Program-made: the position numbers and the translations under genes
Shown here: piece by piece, positions 19,689-29,695 of the stretch
Layout: each line of letters opens with the position of its first letter
How positions within the stretch are numbered: the first letter of the stretch is position 1
Origin: an uncultured Acidimicrobiales bacterium
Lineage (GTDB): Bacteria; Actinomycetota; Acidimicrobiia; Acidimicrobiales; SHLQ01
DNA length: 64,000 nt
Assembly (NCBI GenBank): GCA_938002955.1
Contig: CALLAA010000050.1
Coordinates: 1 to 64,000, forward strand
Direction: 5' to 3'
Notes under the pieces: generated by a model
Told to the model about the DNA's origin: nothing
Seen by the model: only the letters and a program-made list of their open reading frames with translations
Databases searched by the model: none

Positions 19689-21639
19689 CGACTTCGGCGG
19701 CGAGACGTGCGATGAAATCCTCGACGCTCACGTCGCGGTCGACCTCTTGCACACCGCGCTCATTGACGCCAACCGTCGAGTTTGCGACGTCGTCGTCGCC
19801 GACGACGAGCACGTACGGAGTCTTTTCGACCTTGCCCTTGCGAACGCGTTTGCCGAGCGGGTCGGTGGCCGGGTCGATCTCGACGCGGAATCCAGATTCC
19901 TTGAACTTCGCCATGATCTCGTATGCGTAGTCCTCGTGCGCCTCAGCAACCGGAAGCACCTTGATCTGGACCGGCGCAAGCCAGGCCGGGAAGTTACCGG
20001 CGTAATGCTCGATGAGCACGCCAAAGAACCGCTCGATCGATCCCATGAGGGCACGATGGATCATGACCGGGCGTTTGCGCTCGCCGTCCTGGGCCACGTA
20101 CTCGAGGTCGAACCGCTCCGGCAGGTTGAAGTCGAGCTGAATAGTCGACAGTTGCCACGCACGACCGATCGCATCGCGGACGTCGACATCGATCTTGGGC
20201 CCGTAGAACGCGCCGCCGCCCTCGTCGACGATGTAGTCGAGGCCCTGCTTCTCGAGCGCTGCCTTGAGCCCAGCCGTCGCAGAGTCCCAGATCTCATCGT
20301 CGCCCACCGACTTTTCGACAGGGCGAGTCGACAGCTTTGCCTGGAAATCGTCAAAGCCAAATGCTCGCAGCACGGACAGGACGAAGTCGAGCAACGAGGC
20401 AAGCTCGTCCTCGATCATCTCTCGTGTGCAGAAGATATGACTGTCGTCCTGGGTGAACCCGCGGCTCCGCATGAGCCCGTGTACAGCACCAGAAAGCTCG
20501 TAGCGGTACACGGTTCCGAGCTCGAAGATGCGCTTGGGCAGGTCGCGATAGGAACGCTGATCGCTCTTGTAGATCATCACGTGGAACGGGCAGTTCATAG
20601 GCTTCGGGTAGTACGTGGCGCCGTCCATCTCCATGGGCGGATACATACCGTCGGCGTAGAAATCGAGGTGTCCCGACGTCTCCCACAGCACCGACTTCGC
20701 AATGTGGGGGCTAAACGCAAAGTCATAGCCGCCATGCTCATGGCGGTCGCGGCTGTAGTCCTCCATGATCTTGCGGATCAACGCGCCCTTGGGATGCCAG
20801 ACGGACAACCCCGGACCGAGTTCTTCGGGCCAGGACACGAGGTCCATCTCTTGGGCAAGACGACGGTGGTCGCGCTTTTCGGCCTCTTCGAGACGGTGGA
20901 GGTGCGCTTTCAGGTCCTTCTTGTTGGCCCATGCCGTGCCATAGATGCGTTGGAGCATCGGGCGCTTCTCGTCGCCGCGCCAGTAGGCGCCCGCGACCTT
21001 CATGAGCTTGAAATGCTCGAGACGTCCGGTACTCGGGACGTGCGGGCCAGTGCACATGTCGAGGAACGTTTCGGAGTTCCGGTAGTAGCTGACAACGTCT
21101 CCGCTGACCTCGCCAGCGTCCTCGCTCGCAGCCGCCCCGCTCGCCACGTTCTGAATGATCTCGAGCTTGTAGGGCTCGTCCTTGAATAGATCGAGCGCCT
21201 CGTCGACCGACACCTCGTGACGCTCAAAGGGCTGATCGGCCTTGACCAGCTCCTTCATTCGCGCCTCGATCGCGCCGAGGTCGTCGTCCGACAACGTCTT
21301 GCCATCGGGAAGATCAAAGTCGTAATAGAAGCCGTGTTCAATCGGCGGACCGATCGCAAAGCGAGCGCCCGGGTGGAGATCCAAGATTGCCTGGGCCATG
21401 AGATGAGCCGTCGAGTGACGGATCGTGTGCAAGCCCTCGTCGTCGGATCCCGTAACTAACGCAACCGACGCCCCGTCGTCGAGCGGAACGTCCAGGTCGA
21501 CCTCGACACCATCGACAACGGCGATCAACGCAGCCTTGGCAAGACCCGGACCGATATCGGCCGCAAGGTCGGCGGCAGTCGCCCCAGAGGACAACTCACG
21601 CGTTGATCCATCGGGCAGGGTGACATTTACAGCGCTCAT
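19675..21639 (-). CDS. thrS: threonyl-tRNA synthetase
   Basis: 654 aa; TGS domain, HSTAHLMAQAI, MNCPFHVMIYKS, RSRGFTQDDSHIFC, HRALMGSIERF. Confidence 0.97.
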   Translation of the reverse strand: MSAVNVTLPDGSTRELSSGATAADLAADIGPGLAKAALIAVVDGVEVDLDVPLDDGASVALVTGSDDEGLHTIRHSTAHLMAQAILDLHPGARFAIGPPIEHGFYYDFDLPDGKTLSDDDLGAIEARMKELVKADQPFERHEVSVDEALDLFKDEPYKLEIIQNVASGAAASEDAGEVSGDVVSYYRNSETFLDMCTGPHVPSTGRLEHFKLMKVAGAYWRGDEKRPMLQRIYGTAWANKKDLKAHLHRLEEAEKRDHRRLAQEMDLVSWPEELGPGLSVWHPKGALIRKIMEDYSRDRHEHGGYDFAFSPHIAKSVLWETSGHLDFYADGMYPPMEMDGATYYPKPMNCPFHVMIYKSDQRSYRDLPKRIFELGTVYRYELSGAVHGLMRSRGFTQDDSHIFCTREMIEDELASLLDFVLSVLRAFGFDDFQAKLSTRPVEKSVGDDEIWDSATAGLKAALEKQGLDYIVDEGGGAFYGPKIDVDVRDAIGRAWQLSTIQLDFNLPERFDLEYVAQDGERKRPVMIHRALMGSIERFFGVLIEHYAGNFPAWLAPVQIKVLPVAEAHEDYAYEIMAKFKESGFRVEIDPATDPLGKRVRKGKVEKTPYVLVVGDDDVANSTVGVNERGVQEVDRDVSVEDFIARLAAEVDAKS

Positions 21640-21737
21640 AGATCAAGAAATACTACCGTCTTACCGACACAACGTTTGGTGTCTATCGAGCTAGTGCAAC
21701 TAGCCTCGGTGATAGCGCGGCGTACGAAGGGAAGTTC

Positions 21738-22775
21738 ATGAAGCTCAGGACCCGATCGCTAGCGGTTGCTTCGGCGACCATACTGGCCTCCACCCTCCTC
21801 GCCGCCTCACCGGCGGCAGCCCAGGAGACGTGCGGTGGCCAGGCGGCAACGATCGTCTCGAACGACGCGGTCATTCGCGGAACCGAAGGTGTCGACGTCA
21901 TCGTTGCCGGAGACGGCAACAACCGCATCGAAGCGCTCGGCGGCGACGACCTCATCTGCTCACGCGCTGGTGACGACGAGATCATCGCCGGCGACGGCAA
22001 CGACTTCATCCGCGCTGGTGGCGGAGCCGACGTCGTGTTCGGTGGCGCTGGAGACGATCGCATGTTCGGCGGTTGGGGCGGGGACACGCTCAACGGCGGC
22101 GACGGCATCGACCGCATCTGGGGCGAGCAGAACCAGGACATCCTCAACGGTGGCGCCGGTAACGACATCATTCGTGGCGGCTTCGCAATCGACATCATGA
22201 ACGGTGGCGCCGGTGACGACTTCATGGTCGCCGGCTTTGGTCGCGACGAGGTCTTCGGCGGACTCGGCAACGACCGCATGTACGGACAGGGATACGCCGA
22301 CGTCATGGACGGCGGCTTCGGCGACGACTGGATTCACGGTGGCCCGGGCCCCGATGACATCCTCGGCGGCCGTGGCAGCGACACGATCATCGGCGGACCC
22401 GACGACGACTTCTTGCTCGGCGATGACGGCAAGCAATACGACGAGGGTGGCACCACGATCACCCATCCAGGCGAGCCGGACATCATCAACGGCGGTCCAG
22501 GAAACGACTACCTCGGCGGCGAAGGCGGCAACGACATCCTCCTGGGCAACCAGGGCCTCGACGTCGTCGACGGATTCCACGGAAACGACCGGGTCGAGGG
22601 CAACTTGGCAAACGACCTGCTCAGCGGTGGAGCGGGCAACGACGTGCTCATCGGCGGCAGCGGCGCCGACAAGTGCTGGCCAGAATTTGTCGTCGTAAGC
22701 GCCGGTGTCGTCCCGCCGATCAACGGCAACGACAGCACCCGCGAGTGCGAACAGATCAACCAGATCCTGAACTGA
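21738..22775 (+). CDS. secreted RTX-type (hemolysin-like Ca-binding repeat) protein
   Basis: Signal peptide MKLRTRSLAVASATILASTLLAASPAAAQ then GGxGxDxhx nonapeptide-type repeats (GGDDLICSRAGDDEIIAGDGNDFIRAGGGADVVFGGAGDDRMFGG...). Confidence 0.85.
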   Translation: MKLRTRSLAVASATILASTLLAASPAAAQETCGGQAATIVSNDAVIRGTEGVDVIVAGDGNNRIEALGGDDLICSRAGDDEIIAGDGNDFIRAGGGADVVFGGAGDDRMFGGWGGDTLNGGDGIDRIWGEQNQDILNGGAGNDIIRGGFAIDIMNGGAGDDFMVAGFGRDEVFGGLGNDRMYGQGYADVMDGGFGDDWIHGGPGPDDILGGRGSDTIIGGPDDDFLLGDDGKQYDEGGTTITHPGEPDIINGGPGNDYLGGEGGNDILLGNQGLDVVDGFHGNDRVEGNLANDLLSGGAGNDVLIGGSGADKCWPEFVVVSAGVVPPINGNDSTRECEQINQILN

Positions 22776-22921
22776 CCTTCGCCGCGGGTGGGATCCGGGC
22801 GCTGAGCGCCCTCGACCCACCTGCGGAACGCAAGCGGCGTCCGTTCGGACCGGCTACGCAGCTCCGAACGAGCAAGCCTTCACTGATCAGCCTGCTCGTC
22901 CCCTCCGGCGTTCGCCGGTTG

Positions 22922-24031
22922 TTATAGGGCTATTCCTAGTAGGGCGGCGGCTGCTTTTGTTTCGTGTCCCGTGGCCGCTGCTTCGTCGATCGCTGCGAGC
23001 GCCGTCGGGACGTCGAGGTCGTCATCGAGGGCGGCGCGCACGGCGTCGAGCGGACCAGCACCTGCACCCGCGCTTCGCCAACCATCGAGCCGCTCGGCGG
23101 CCTCGGTGAGCAACGAATCGTCCCACTCCCACTCGGTCGTCCGGTAATGCTGCGACAGCACCGCAAGGCGAACCACCATTGGCTCGTGGTTCGCAATCAG
23201 GTCGTGCACGAAGATCAGATTCCCGGTCGACTTCGACATTGGCTCCCCCGCGAGGTGGACACACGACTGGTGCATCCAATGCCCCGTTGCCGGAATACCA
23301 GCGGAGTCGAGTTGAGCAGCACAGAACTCATGATGTGGGTAGACCAAATCGCAGCCGCCGCCGTGCAAGTCCATGGTGCCGAGCTCGCGAATCGAGAGCG
23401 CGGTGCACTCGATATGCCAACCAGGGCGGCCGCTCCCCCACGGGGCTTCCCATGACGGTTCGTCGACGGCAGACGGCTGCCAAACAACCGTGTCGAGCGG
23501 ATGCTTCTTGCGTCGATCGGTCGGATCCTCACCACGCCGTTCGCCGATCGTACGCATGTCGACCCGCGTGTACCCGCTGATCGACCCAAAGCCGGTCGAC
23601 GCATGATGGTCGAAGTAGACCCACCCGTCGACCTCATAGGCCGAACCAGCATCGAGCATCCGCGAGATCAGCCCACGGATGTCTGGGATTGCGGAGGTCG
23701 CCCGTGGTTCGCTCCACGGTTCGAGCACGCCGAGAGCAGCAAGATCGTCGTCGAAGCGTCGCTTCTGGCCGAACGCCAGGTCGAGGTAGTTGACATCATC
23801 ACGTCGCGCCCGTTCGAGAAGGTCGTTGTCGATGTCGGTGATGTTGCGCACCATTCGTACGTCGTGGCCGCGATCGACGAGCCGCCGATGCAACACGTCA
23901 TAGGTGACATAGGTCGCGGCATGTCCCATATGCGTCGAGTCATATGGAGTGATGCCACAGATGTAGATCCGAGCGATCGGACCCGGCGTGAACGGCAGGA
24001 CCGTCCCGGTCGCCGTGTCGTAGAGCTGCAT
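22922..24031 (-). CDS. mshC: cysteine--1-D-myo-inosityl 2-amino-2-deoxy-alpha-D-glucopyranoside ligase (mycothiol biosynthesis)
   Basis: CysS-like class I fold with IYICGITPYDSTHMGHAATYVTYDVLHRRL and GWHIECTALS, KSTGN; short C-terminus typical of MshC. Confidence 0.86.
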   Translation of the reverse strand: MQLYDTATGTVLPFTPGPIARIYICGITPYDSTHMGHAATYVTYDVLHRRLVDRGHDVRMVRNITDIDNDLLERARRDDVNYLDLAFGQKRRFDDDLAALGVLEPWSEPRATSAIPDIRGLISRMLDAGSAYEVDGWVYFDHHASTGFGSISGYTRVDMRTIGERRGEDPTDRRKKHPLDTVVWQPSAVDEPSWEAPWGSGRPGWHIECTALSIRELGTMDLHGGGCDLVYPHHEFCAAQLDSAGIPATGHWMHQSCVHLAGEPMSKSTGNLIFVHDLIANHEPMVVRLAVLSQHYRTTEWEWDDSLLTEAAERLDGWRSAGAGAGPLDAVRAALDDDLDVPTALAAIDEAAATGHETKAAAALLGIAL

Positions 24032-24135
24032 GTCGACCATGCGATGACGCTAGCGGGCGGACCCGGACTCGGACATGACCACACCCACTGCCGCCTGGCG
24101 TGGACGAACCGACGGGCGTGGGCAAGACTGCGAAC

Positions 24136-24903
24136 ATGGGATTGCTCGAAGGCAAGAATGTTCTAATCACCGGCGTACTCACGGACGCGTCACTCGCGTT
24201 TGGCGTTGCTCAGCTCGCCCAAGCGGAAGGGGCGAACATCATCCTCACCGGAGCTGGTCGTGGCCTCAGCTTGACGAGCCGGACGGCTCGCAAGCTCGAC
24301 GTTGAACCTGAGGTTCTCGAGTTCGACGTAACCGACCCCGATCACGTGGTCGCGCTGCGCGATCGCCTCGAGTCCACCTGGGGCCGCGTCGATGCTGCAC
24401 TCCATGCGATTGGTTTCGCACCCGAGTCGTGCCTCGGCGATGACTTCATGGCCGCACCATGGGAAGACGTCAAGGTCGCACTCGAAATTTCGGCGTATAG
24501 CTACAAGACGCTGGCCGAAGTTGTCACACCGCTCATGACCGAGGGCGGTTCGGTCGTCGGACTCGACTTCGATGCGACCGTAAGCTGGCCGGCGTACAAC
24601 TGGATGGGCGTGGCGAAAGCAGCGCTCGAGTCGACGAACCGATACCTGGCGAAAGCCCACGGGCCCAACAACATCCGATTCAACCTTGTCGCCGCTGGCC
24701 CGATTCGCACGATCGCCGCGAAGTCGATTCCGGCATTCGCCAAGTTCGAGGATGTGTGGGACGACAAGGCACCACTCGGCTGGGATGTGCGGGACAGCTC
24801 CGCGGTCGCCCGATCGACCGTGGCGATGCTGAGCGACTGGTTCCCGGCCACCACCGGATCGATGATTCACGTCGACGGCGGCTATCACGCCATGGGCGCC
24901 TAG
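24136..24903 (+). CDS. enoyl-ACP reductase (FabI/InhA-like)
   Basis: MGLLEGKNVLITGVLTDASLAFGVAQLAQAEGANIILTGAGR; YNWMGVAKAALESTNRYLAK. Confidence 0.9.
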   Translation: MGLLEGKNVLITGVLTDASLAFGVAQLAQAEGANIILTGAGRGLSLTSRTARKLDVEPEVLEFDVTDPDHVVALRDRLESTWGRVDAALHAIGFAPESCLGDDFMAAPWEDVKVALEISAYSYKTLAEVVTPLMTEGGSVVGLDFDATVSWPAYNWMGVAKAALESTNRYLAKAHGPNNIRFNLVAAGPIRTIAAKSIPAFAKFEDVWDDKAPLGWDVRDSSAVARSTVAMLSDWFPATTGSMIHVDGGYHAMGA

Positions 24904-25752
24904 TTGTCCAACACACCACGGCTGCTCGTCTTTGGAGGTACCGGGTTTCTCGGCGGACGACTCTGTTCCCAGGCCGCAGAAGCAGGATGGGCCGTCGACG
25001 CGACATACCTGTCCAGCACCCCACCGTCGGGGCTGCCGGCAACCTGGCATCGATGCGACATCGTCGAGACCGTTGCCGTCGACGCGGTGATCGACAAGGT
25101 CCAGCCAACCCACATCATCAACGCGGCGTACCACCAACGTGAACACGTCGCGAGAGTCTGCGCCGACGCCCCAGAGACGATTGCTCTGCAGGCCGCTCAC
25201 TCCGGGATCCGACTCGTCCAGCTGTCGACCGACCTCGTCTATGACGGCACGCTCGGGCGTCGCTACCGAGAGGACGACCCGGTGTCACCGCTCGGGGCGT
25301 ATGGCAACGCAAAGGCTGAGGGTGAAGTCCGAGTCCGGTCGGCAGATCCATCAGCGGCGATCATCCGGACGTCACTGATCTACGGCGACCCCGCTGCACC
25401 CCAAGAGCAGCTCGTCCACCGGGCCGTTCACGACGGTGACATCGCGTTCTTCACCGACGAGTACCGGACCGCGGTCCACGTCGACGACCTCGCGCGTGCC
25501 ACACTCGACATTGCCCGATCAACATTTTCCGGGCTCGTTCACGTCGCCGGAACCGAACGCCAGAACCGACTGGAGTTCGCATCCGTGCTCGCCTCTGCAC
25601 TACGCCTCGACGTGGAGCGACTGGTCGGGAGAACCCAAGACCCCGAGCTTGGCCCCCGAGCGAGTGACGTCAGCTTGGACACCACCCTCAGCGCTTCGCT
25701 CGGTATCACACTGCCAGGCCCGACCGAGCGGCTCGCCAACGGCTACTCCTGA
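24904..25752 (+). CDS. NAD(P)-dependent sugar epimerase/reductase (RmlD-like)
   Basis: LLVFGGTGFLGGRLCSQAAEAGW; THIINAAYHQREHVARVCADAPETIALQA; STDLVYDG; TTG start abutting previous stop. Confidence 0.82.
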   Translation: MSNTPRLLVFGGTGFLGGRLCSQAAEAGWAVDATYLSSTPPSGLPATWHRCDIVETVAVDAVIDKVQPTHIINAAYHQREHVARVCADAPETIALQAAHSGIRLVQLSTDLVYDGTLGRRYREDDPVSPLGAYGNAKAEGEVRVRSADPSAAIIRTSLIYGDPAAPQEQLVHRAVHDGDIAFFTDEYRTAVHVDDLARATLDIARSTFSGLVHVAGTERQNRLEFASVLASALRLDVERLVGRTQDPELGPRASDVSLDTTLSASLGITLPGPTERLANGYS

Positions 25753-26786
25753 TCGGTCTCGTCGTAGATCTCTCCGACAAGCTCCTCGAGAACGTCCTCG
25801 AGCGTTGCCATGCCGACGACGTTGTCGTGTGCGGTCACCAACGCCATATGGCGTCGGTTGCGCTGCATGACCAGCAACATGTCCTCGACCGTTTGGTCAA
25901 TTCCGATCTTCGGCATACGACGGATCAGCTCGAGCGGAACAACATCGGATGTGGCCTCTGCCGGAAGCCGAACGAGATCTTTGGCATGGACGAAACCACG
26001 AAAGTCGTGGCCTTCGGCTTGACGAACCGGAATTCGGCTGTGTCCCTTGGCAACGACGAGGGCCTCGACGTCGGCGACTGTCGCTGTCAGTGGAACAGAC
26101 ACGATCTCCTCGAGCGGGATCATGACCGACTGCACTCGGATGTCACCAAAGTCGAGCGCTCCGGTAATCAGCGCATGTTCCTGTTCCTCGACGAGGCCTT
26201 CCTCGCGAGAAACGTCGAGTAGACGTACGAGCTCCGTGGACGTTGTTGCCTTGTTCAACCCCGCATCAGGGTCGACACCAGCCAGGCGCAACAGCGGACG
26301 TGCGAGCAGTTTGAGCACCCAAATGATCGGCCGAACAAACGTGACGATGACGGCGTGGATTGGCGCAAGGAATCGGGCCGAGGTCTCGGGCGCGGCAATA
26401 ACAACATTCTTGGGAACCATCTCGCCAAAGACCGTGTGAACAAAGACGACGATAAGCAGAGCCACGACGAAGCCAATGCTGTGCAGCAGGCTTTCGGGGA
26501 TGTCGATGACCGAGGCGAGCACCGACTCGATGATGTGCGCGACCGCCTGCTCGGCGATCAGTCCGAGAATCAGCGACGCGATGGTGATGCCAAGCTGAGC
26601 GGCGAATAGCTGCTGGGTGATGTTCGCAACCGACTCGGCTGCGACCTTGGCCCCTCGTGCCCCATCCTCGGCCAGTGCTTCGAGCTTCGTCTGCCTGCTC
26701 GCAACGAACGCCAACTCGACGCCAACAAAGAAGCCGTTGATCAGGATGAGGAATAGGGAGATAACGAGCGCGAGCGAGGTGCTCAT
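25743..26786 (-). CDS. CNNM/CBS-domain (hemolysin C family) transporter-like protein
   Basis: MSTSLALVISLFLILINGFFVGVELAFVASRQTKLEAL; DUF21 plus CBS pair (VTAHDNVVGMATLEDVLEELVGEI). Confidence 0.88.
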   Translation of the reverse strand: MSTSLALVISLFLILINGFFVGVELAFVASRQTKLEALAEDGARGAKVAAESVANITQQLFAAQLGITIASLILGLIAEQAVAHIIESVLASVIDIPESLLHSIGFVVALLIVVFVHTVFGEMVPKNVVIAAPETSARFLAPIHAVIVTFVRPIIWVLKLLARPLLRLAGVDPDAGLNKATTSTELVRLLDVSREEGLVEEQEHALITGALDFGDIRVQSVMIPLEEIVSVPLTATVADVEALVVAKGHSRIPVRQAEGHDFRGFVHAKDLVRLPAEATSDVVPLELIRRMPKIGIDQTVEDMLLVMQRNRRHMALVTAHDNVVGMATLEDVLEELVGEIYDETDQE

Positions 26787-28018
26787 ACCGGTCGCTCGAT
26801 CTGTGGGGATGGGGCGACGAGCCGTATCGAGGCCACCCGCAATCGGTCCATGGCAACAACTTCGAAGCGCCACTCCTCGCACGTGAACCGTGCGCCGGGA
26901 GACGGGATTCGACCGAGTTCGTCGAGGACGAAGCCAGCGAGGGTCTCGTATTCCCCTTCGGGCATCTCAAAGCCGCACGCATCGAGAACCTCGTCGTGAT
27001 GCAACGCACCCGAGACGAGGTAGGTCCCCTCGCCTTCGACCGTGGTCAGCGTCGTTGGCGGGCTGTCGTACTCGTCGTCGATCTCGCCGACGATCTCTTC
27101 GAGGATGTCCTCGAGGGTGATGATTCCAGCGGTTCCCCCATGCTCGTCGACGACGACGACGAGGTGGTTGCGGGACTCCCGCACTCCTTGAAGTAGCACG
27201 TCGAGGTCGACCGACTCGGGGATGAACACCGGTTCGCTCATCAGGTCGGTCACCGGTGTCGTCGCTCGTGCGTCTCTGGCGACCCCGTGGATTGCCTTGA
27301 TATGGACAACACCGAGTACGTCGTCTGCGTCGTCGCCGTACACGGGGAAGCGGGATCGACCCGACCGTGTCGCGAGATCGACGAGGTCCACGCCGGTGGC
27401 GTGACGGTCGAGCGCCATGACCTCGACTCGCGGAATGAGCGCTTCGGCGGCGGTCTTATCGCTCAGACGGATGCTGCGGGTCAATAGTGCAACATCTTCC
27501 TGATCGAGTATTCCTTCTTCGCCAGACGTGACGATCAGCCGACCGATCTCATCGAGCGAACGAACGTGTTCGAGTTCTTCGGCGGGTTCCATCCCGAGGC
27601 GGCGAACAATAGCGTTCGCGGCTGCGTCGAAGCCCAAGATGATCGGCTTTGCAACCGTTCCCCATGCAACGATTGCGGGGCCGAGCAGAATCGACACGTC
27701 GAACGGCCGGTCGATTGCGATCGTCTTGGGGACCAACTCGCCGACGACCATCTGGAAGACGGTCGCCAACGCGACGGCCAAGACGACGGCCAGTCCCGAG
27801 ATCGCCGCCCCGCTCATGACCCCGCCGAGCACCCGCTCGATCTGGCTTGCGAGCGTGGGTTTCGCGATGAAGCCGAGGATGAGCGTCGAGCCGGTAATGC
27901 CGAGTTGCGCTCCGGACAGATGGTACGAGAGGTTGCCCACCAGTTTTTGCACACGGGTGGCCGATCGGGAACCACGTTCGGCTTCTTCGTCGATTCGCGA
28001 TCGGTCGACGGCGATCAA
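26783..28018 (-). CDS. second CNNM/CBS-domain (hemolysin C family) protein with CorC-type C-terminal domain
   Basis: IAVDRSRIDEEAERGSRSATRVQKLVGNLSYHLSGAQLGIT; CBS (VVVVDEHGGTAGIITLEDILEEIVGEIDDEYD) and transporter-associated domain; true start probably further upstream. Confidence 0.87.
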   Translation of the reverse strand: MIAVDRSRIDEEAERGSRSATRVQKLVGNLSYHLSGAQLGITGSTLILGFIAKPTLASQIERVLGGVMSGAAISGLAVVLAVALATVFQMVVGELVPKTIAIDRPFDVSILLGPAIVAWGTVAKPIILGFDAAANAIVRRLGMEPAEELEHVRSLDEIGRLIVTSGEEGILDQEDVALLTRSIRLSDKTAAEALIPRVEVMALDRHATGVDLVDLATRSGRSRFPVYGDDADDVLGVVHIKAIHGVARDARATTPVTDLMSEPVFIPESVDLDVLLQGVRESRNHLVVVVDEHGGTAGIITLEDILEEIVGEIDDEYDSPPTTLTTVEGEGTYLVSGALHHDEVLDACGFEMPEGEYETLAGFVLDELGRIPSPGARFTCEEWRFEVVAMDRLRVASIRLVAPSPQIERPV

Positions 28019-28123
28019 ACCAAATTCGGCGGCGACGAAAAAGGCATTCGCCGAGATGAGCAGTGCTACTGCCAGGAAGCCAAGTGTGGTGCCGATGGCG
28101 CAGACACTAGCGTGGGCGAGCTG

Positions 28124-28780
28124 TCAGTGGTCGAGTGCGCAGATCGTTGGCCGGATGACCATGAGCGCACCGGCGTCGACGCGAATCGAGGCGTGTTCGC
28201 GAAGGAACTCGTTGCTGACGCCCCGGGTGCTGGCCTTGTCGAGTGTTTCTGCGTCGAGCTCCCACCGAAGGCCGGTCGTCGAGACGCCACCGGCGTCGCC
28301 AAATCGTGGCAGCAGCGACACGAGGTCACCGGGTTCACCGGTGAGGTCGATAGCCGCATGGGTGTCGGCGTGGAGGACCGTTGCCCATCCGGCCATCGTG
28401 TGCACGTCGACACGAGCCGAGCGCTGGCCGCACAGCGTGGCCCAGTTGCCAAGTTCGTGATCGAGCCGACCGCCGTCTACCCCAACCGCAACGATTCGAT
28501 CCACCCCGGTGTGTTCGGCGCGTTCGAGTGCGAGCTCGAGGTCGGTGGCATCTTTGTCGGCTGGGTGTTCGAGCACGTCGGCGCCCTCGGCGCGTGCCCA
28601 TGCCAGGTCGCCGTCGGAGGCAGAGTCGAGGTCTCCGACGACGAAGTGGATCGGGAGGCCGTGGGTACGGGCGATCCGAACACCGCCGTCGGCGGCGATA
28701 ATCACCTCGGCTTGATCAGCCCCGTCGAGAAGCCGCTTATCGGGGATGGTGCCACCGACGAGAACGACTGCAAAGCTCAT
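28124..28780 (-). CDS. thiamine pyrophosphokinase family protein (putative)
   Basis: AVVLVGGTIPDKRLLDGADQAEVIIAADGGVRIARTHGLPIHFVVGDLDSASDG; DKDATDLELAL; GVDGGRLDHELGN. Confidence 0.82.
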   Translation of the reverse strand: MSFAVVLVGGTIPDKRLLDGADQAEVIIAADGGVRIARTHGLPIHFVVGDLDSASDGDLAWARAEGADVLEHPADKDATDLELALERAEHTGVDRIVAVGVDGGRLDHELGNWATLCGQRSARVDVHTMAGWATVLHADTHAAIDLTGEPGDLVSLLPRFGDAGGVSTTGLRWELDAETLDKASTRGVSNEFLREHASIRVDAGALMVIRPTICALDH

Positions 28781-28836
28781 GTTGCAAGGCTAGTAATGCC
28801 GCGTCGACGACGCACGACGACGAGACGTCGGTCTGG

Positions 28837-29550
28837 TTACGGTTCGGGCAGGTATTCGATCGGCACAGCGAGCGTGACGCCACTGCGGGCTTCTCGTCCA
28901 ACGATGATGGCAATGACTTGGCCATTCGCGTCGACGACTGGGCCGCCGGACCATCCGGGTTCAACTGCCGCTGTGATGACGTAGACATCGGGACGGCCAA
29001 TCCCGTATCCGGCACCGGAGGTTCGACTGATAATTTCCCCCGTGACAACTTCGATCCGTCCGTTCTCGGGAATTCCAGCAAGGGCCACCGTCTGGCCGAC
29101 GTAACCCGAGCGTGGAGACACCGATAGCGATTCAGGGAGCTGGTCGGCGGCGACGGCGGCAAGATCGTGCAGTCGGGAGATAGCGATTGTGTCGAGGTCG
29201 AGTTGTTCGGTCGCTGGATCGCCGAGCAGTGCGCCTCGGGCATCGATGAGCGCATGGGCTACCGAAGCGATACGTCCGTCATCGAGCTGGAATGCGGTAC
29301 CGCGCTGAAGCACGTTGTTTGCGTCGGTCGAGAGCCGAGCGATCGCATTGGTGTTGACCGAATCGGCACCGGCAGCCACGACCACCGCCGGTGCCAACTC
29401 GACATCCGGCAGAGCCGGATCCGACGTTGGGGTATCGTCGGCGGAGGCAACACCGAACATCACAACAACAAGAAATCCAAATGCCATACCAACCAGCATT
29501 TGCATCTTGAGGCGCTTTGAGGCGCCTAGGCGATGACGCGTTACCTCCAC
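28837..29550 (-). CDS. membrane-anchored trypsin-like (S1C) serine protease
   Basis: N-terminal TM; triad candidates VAHALIDA (His), RLHDLAAV (Asp), EPGWSGGPVVDANGQVIAII (Ser). Confidence 0.78.
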   Translation of the reverse strand: MEVTRHRLGASKRLKMQMLVGMAFGFLVVVMFGVASADDTPTSDPALPDVELAPAVVVAAGADSVNTNAIARLSTDANNVLQRGTAFQLDDGRIASVAHALIDARGALLGDPATEQLDLDTIAISRLHDLAAVAADQLPESLSVSPRSGYVGQTVALAGIPENGRIEVVTGEIISRTSGAGYGIGRPDVYVITAAVEPGWSGGPVVDANGQVIAIIVGREARSGVTLAVPIEYLPEP

Positions 29551-29695
29551 ACGAAAAGGAGTACCAGCCTTGTGGTCGGCACTTCATGGGCAATACGGCC
29601 TTGCGGTGTCGGCGCAAGTCCAACAAGGTCACCGAGAGCGGAGCTCGCGGAGCGAACCGCGGTGCGACGGACGGTGTCGGCGCAAGTCCGACATG

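Noticed and set aside
19648-21189. 513-aa plus-strand ORF antisense to thrS
   Set aside because: Shadow ORF of thrS without domain support.
22776-22921. GC-rich intergenic segment after the RTX gene as a specific element
   Set aside because: Short imperfect palindromes only; not enough to support a call beyond a possible terminator.
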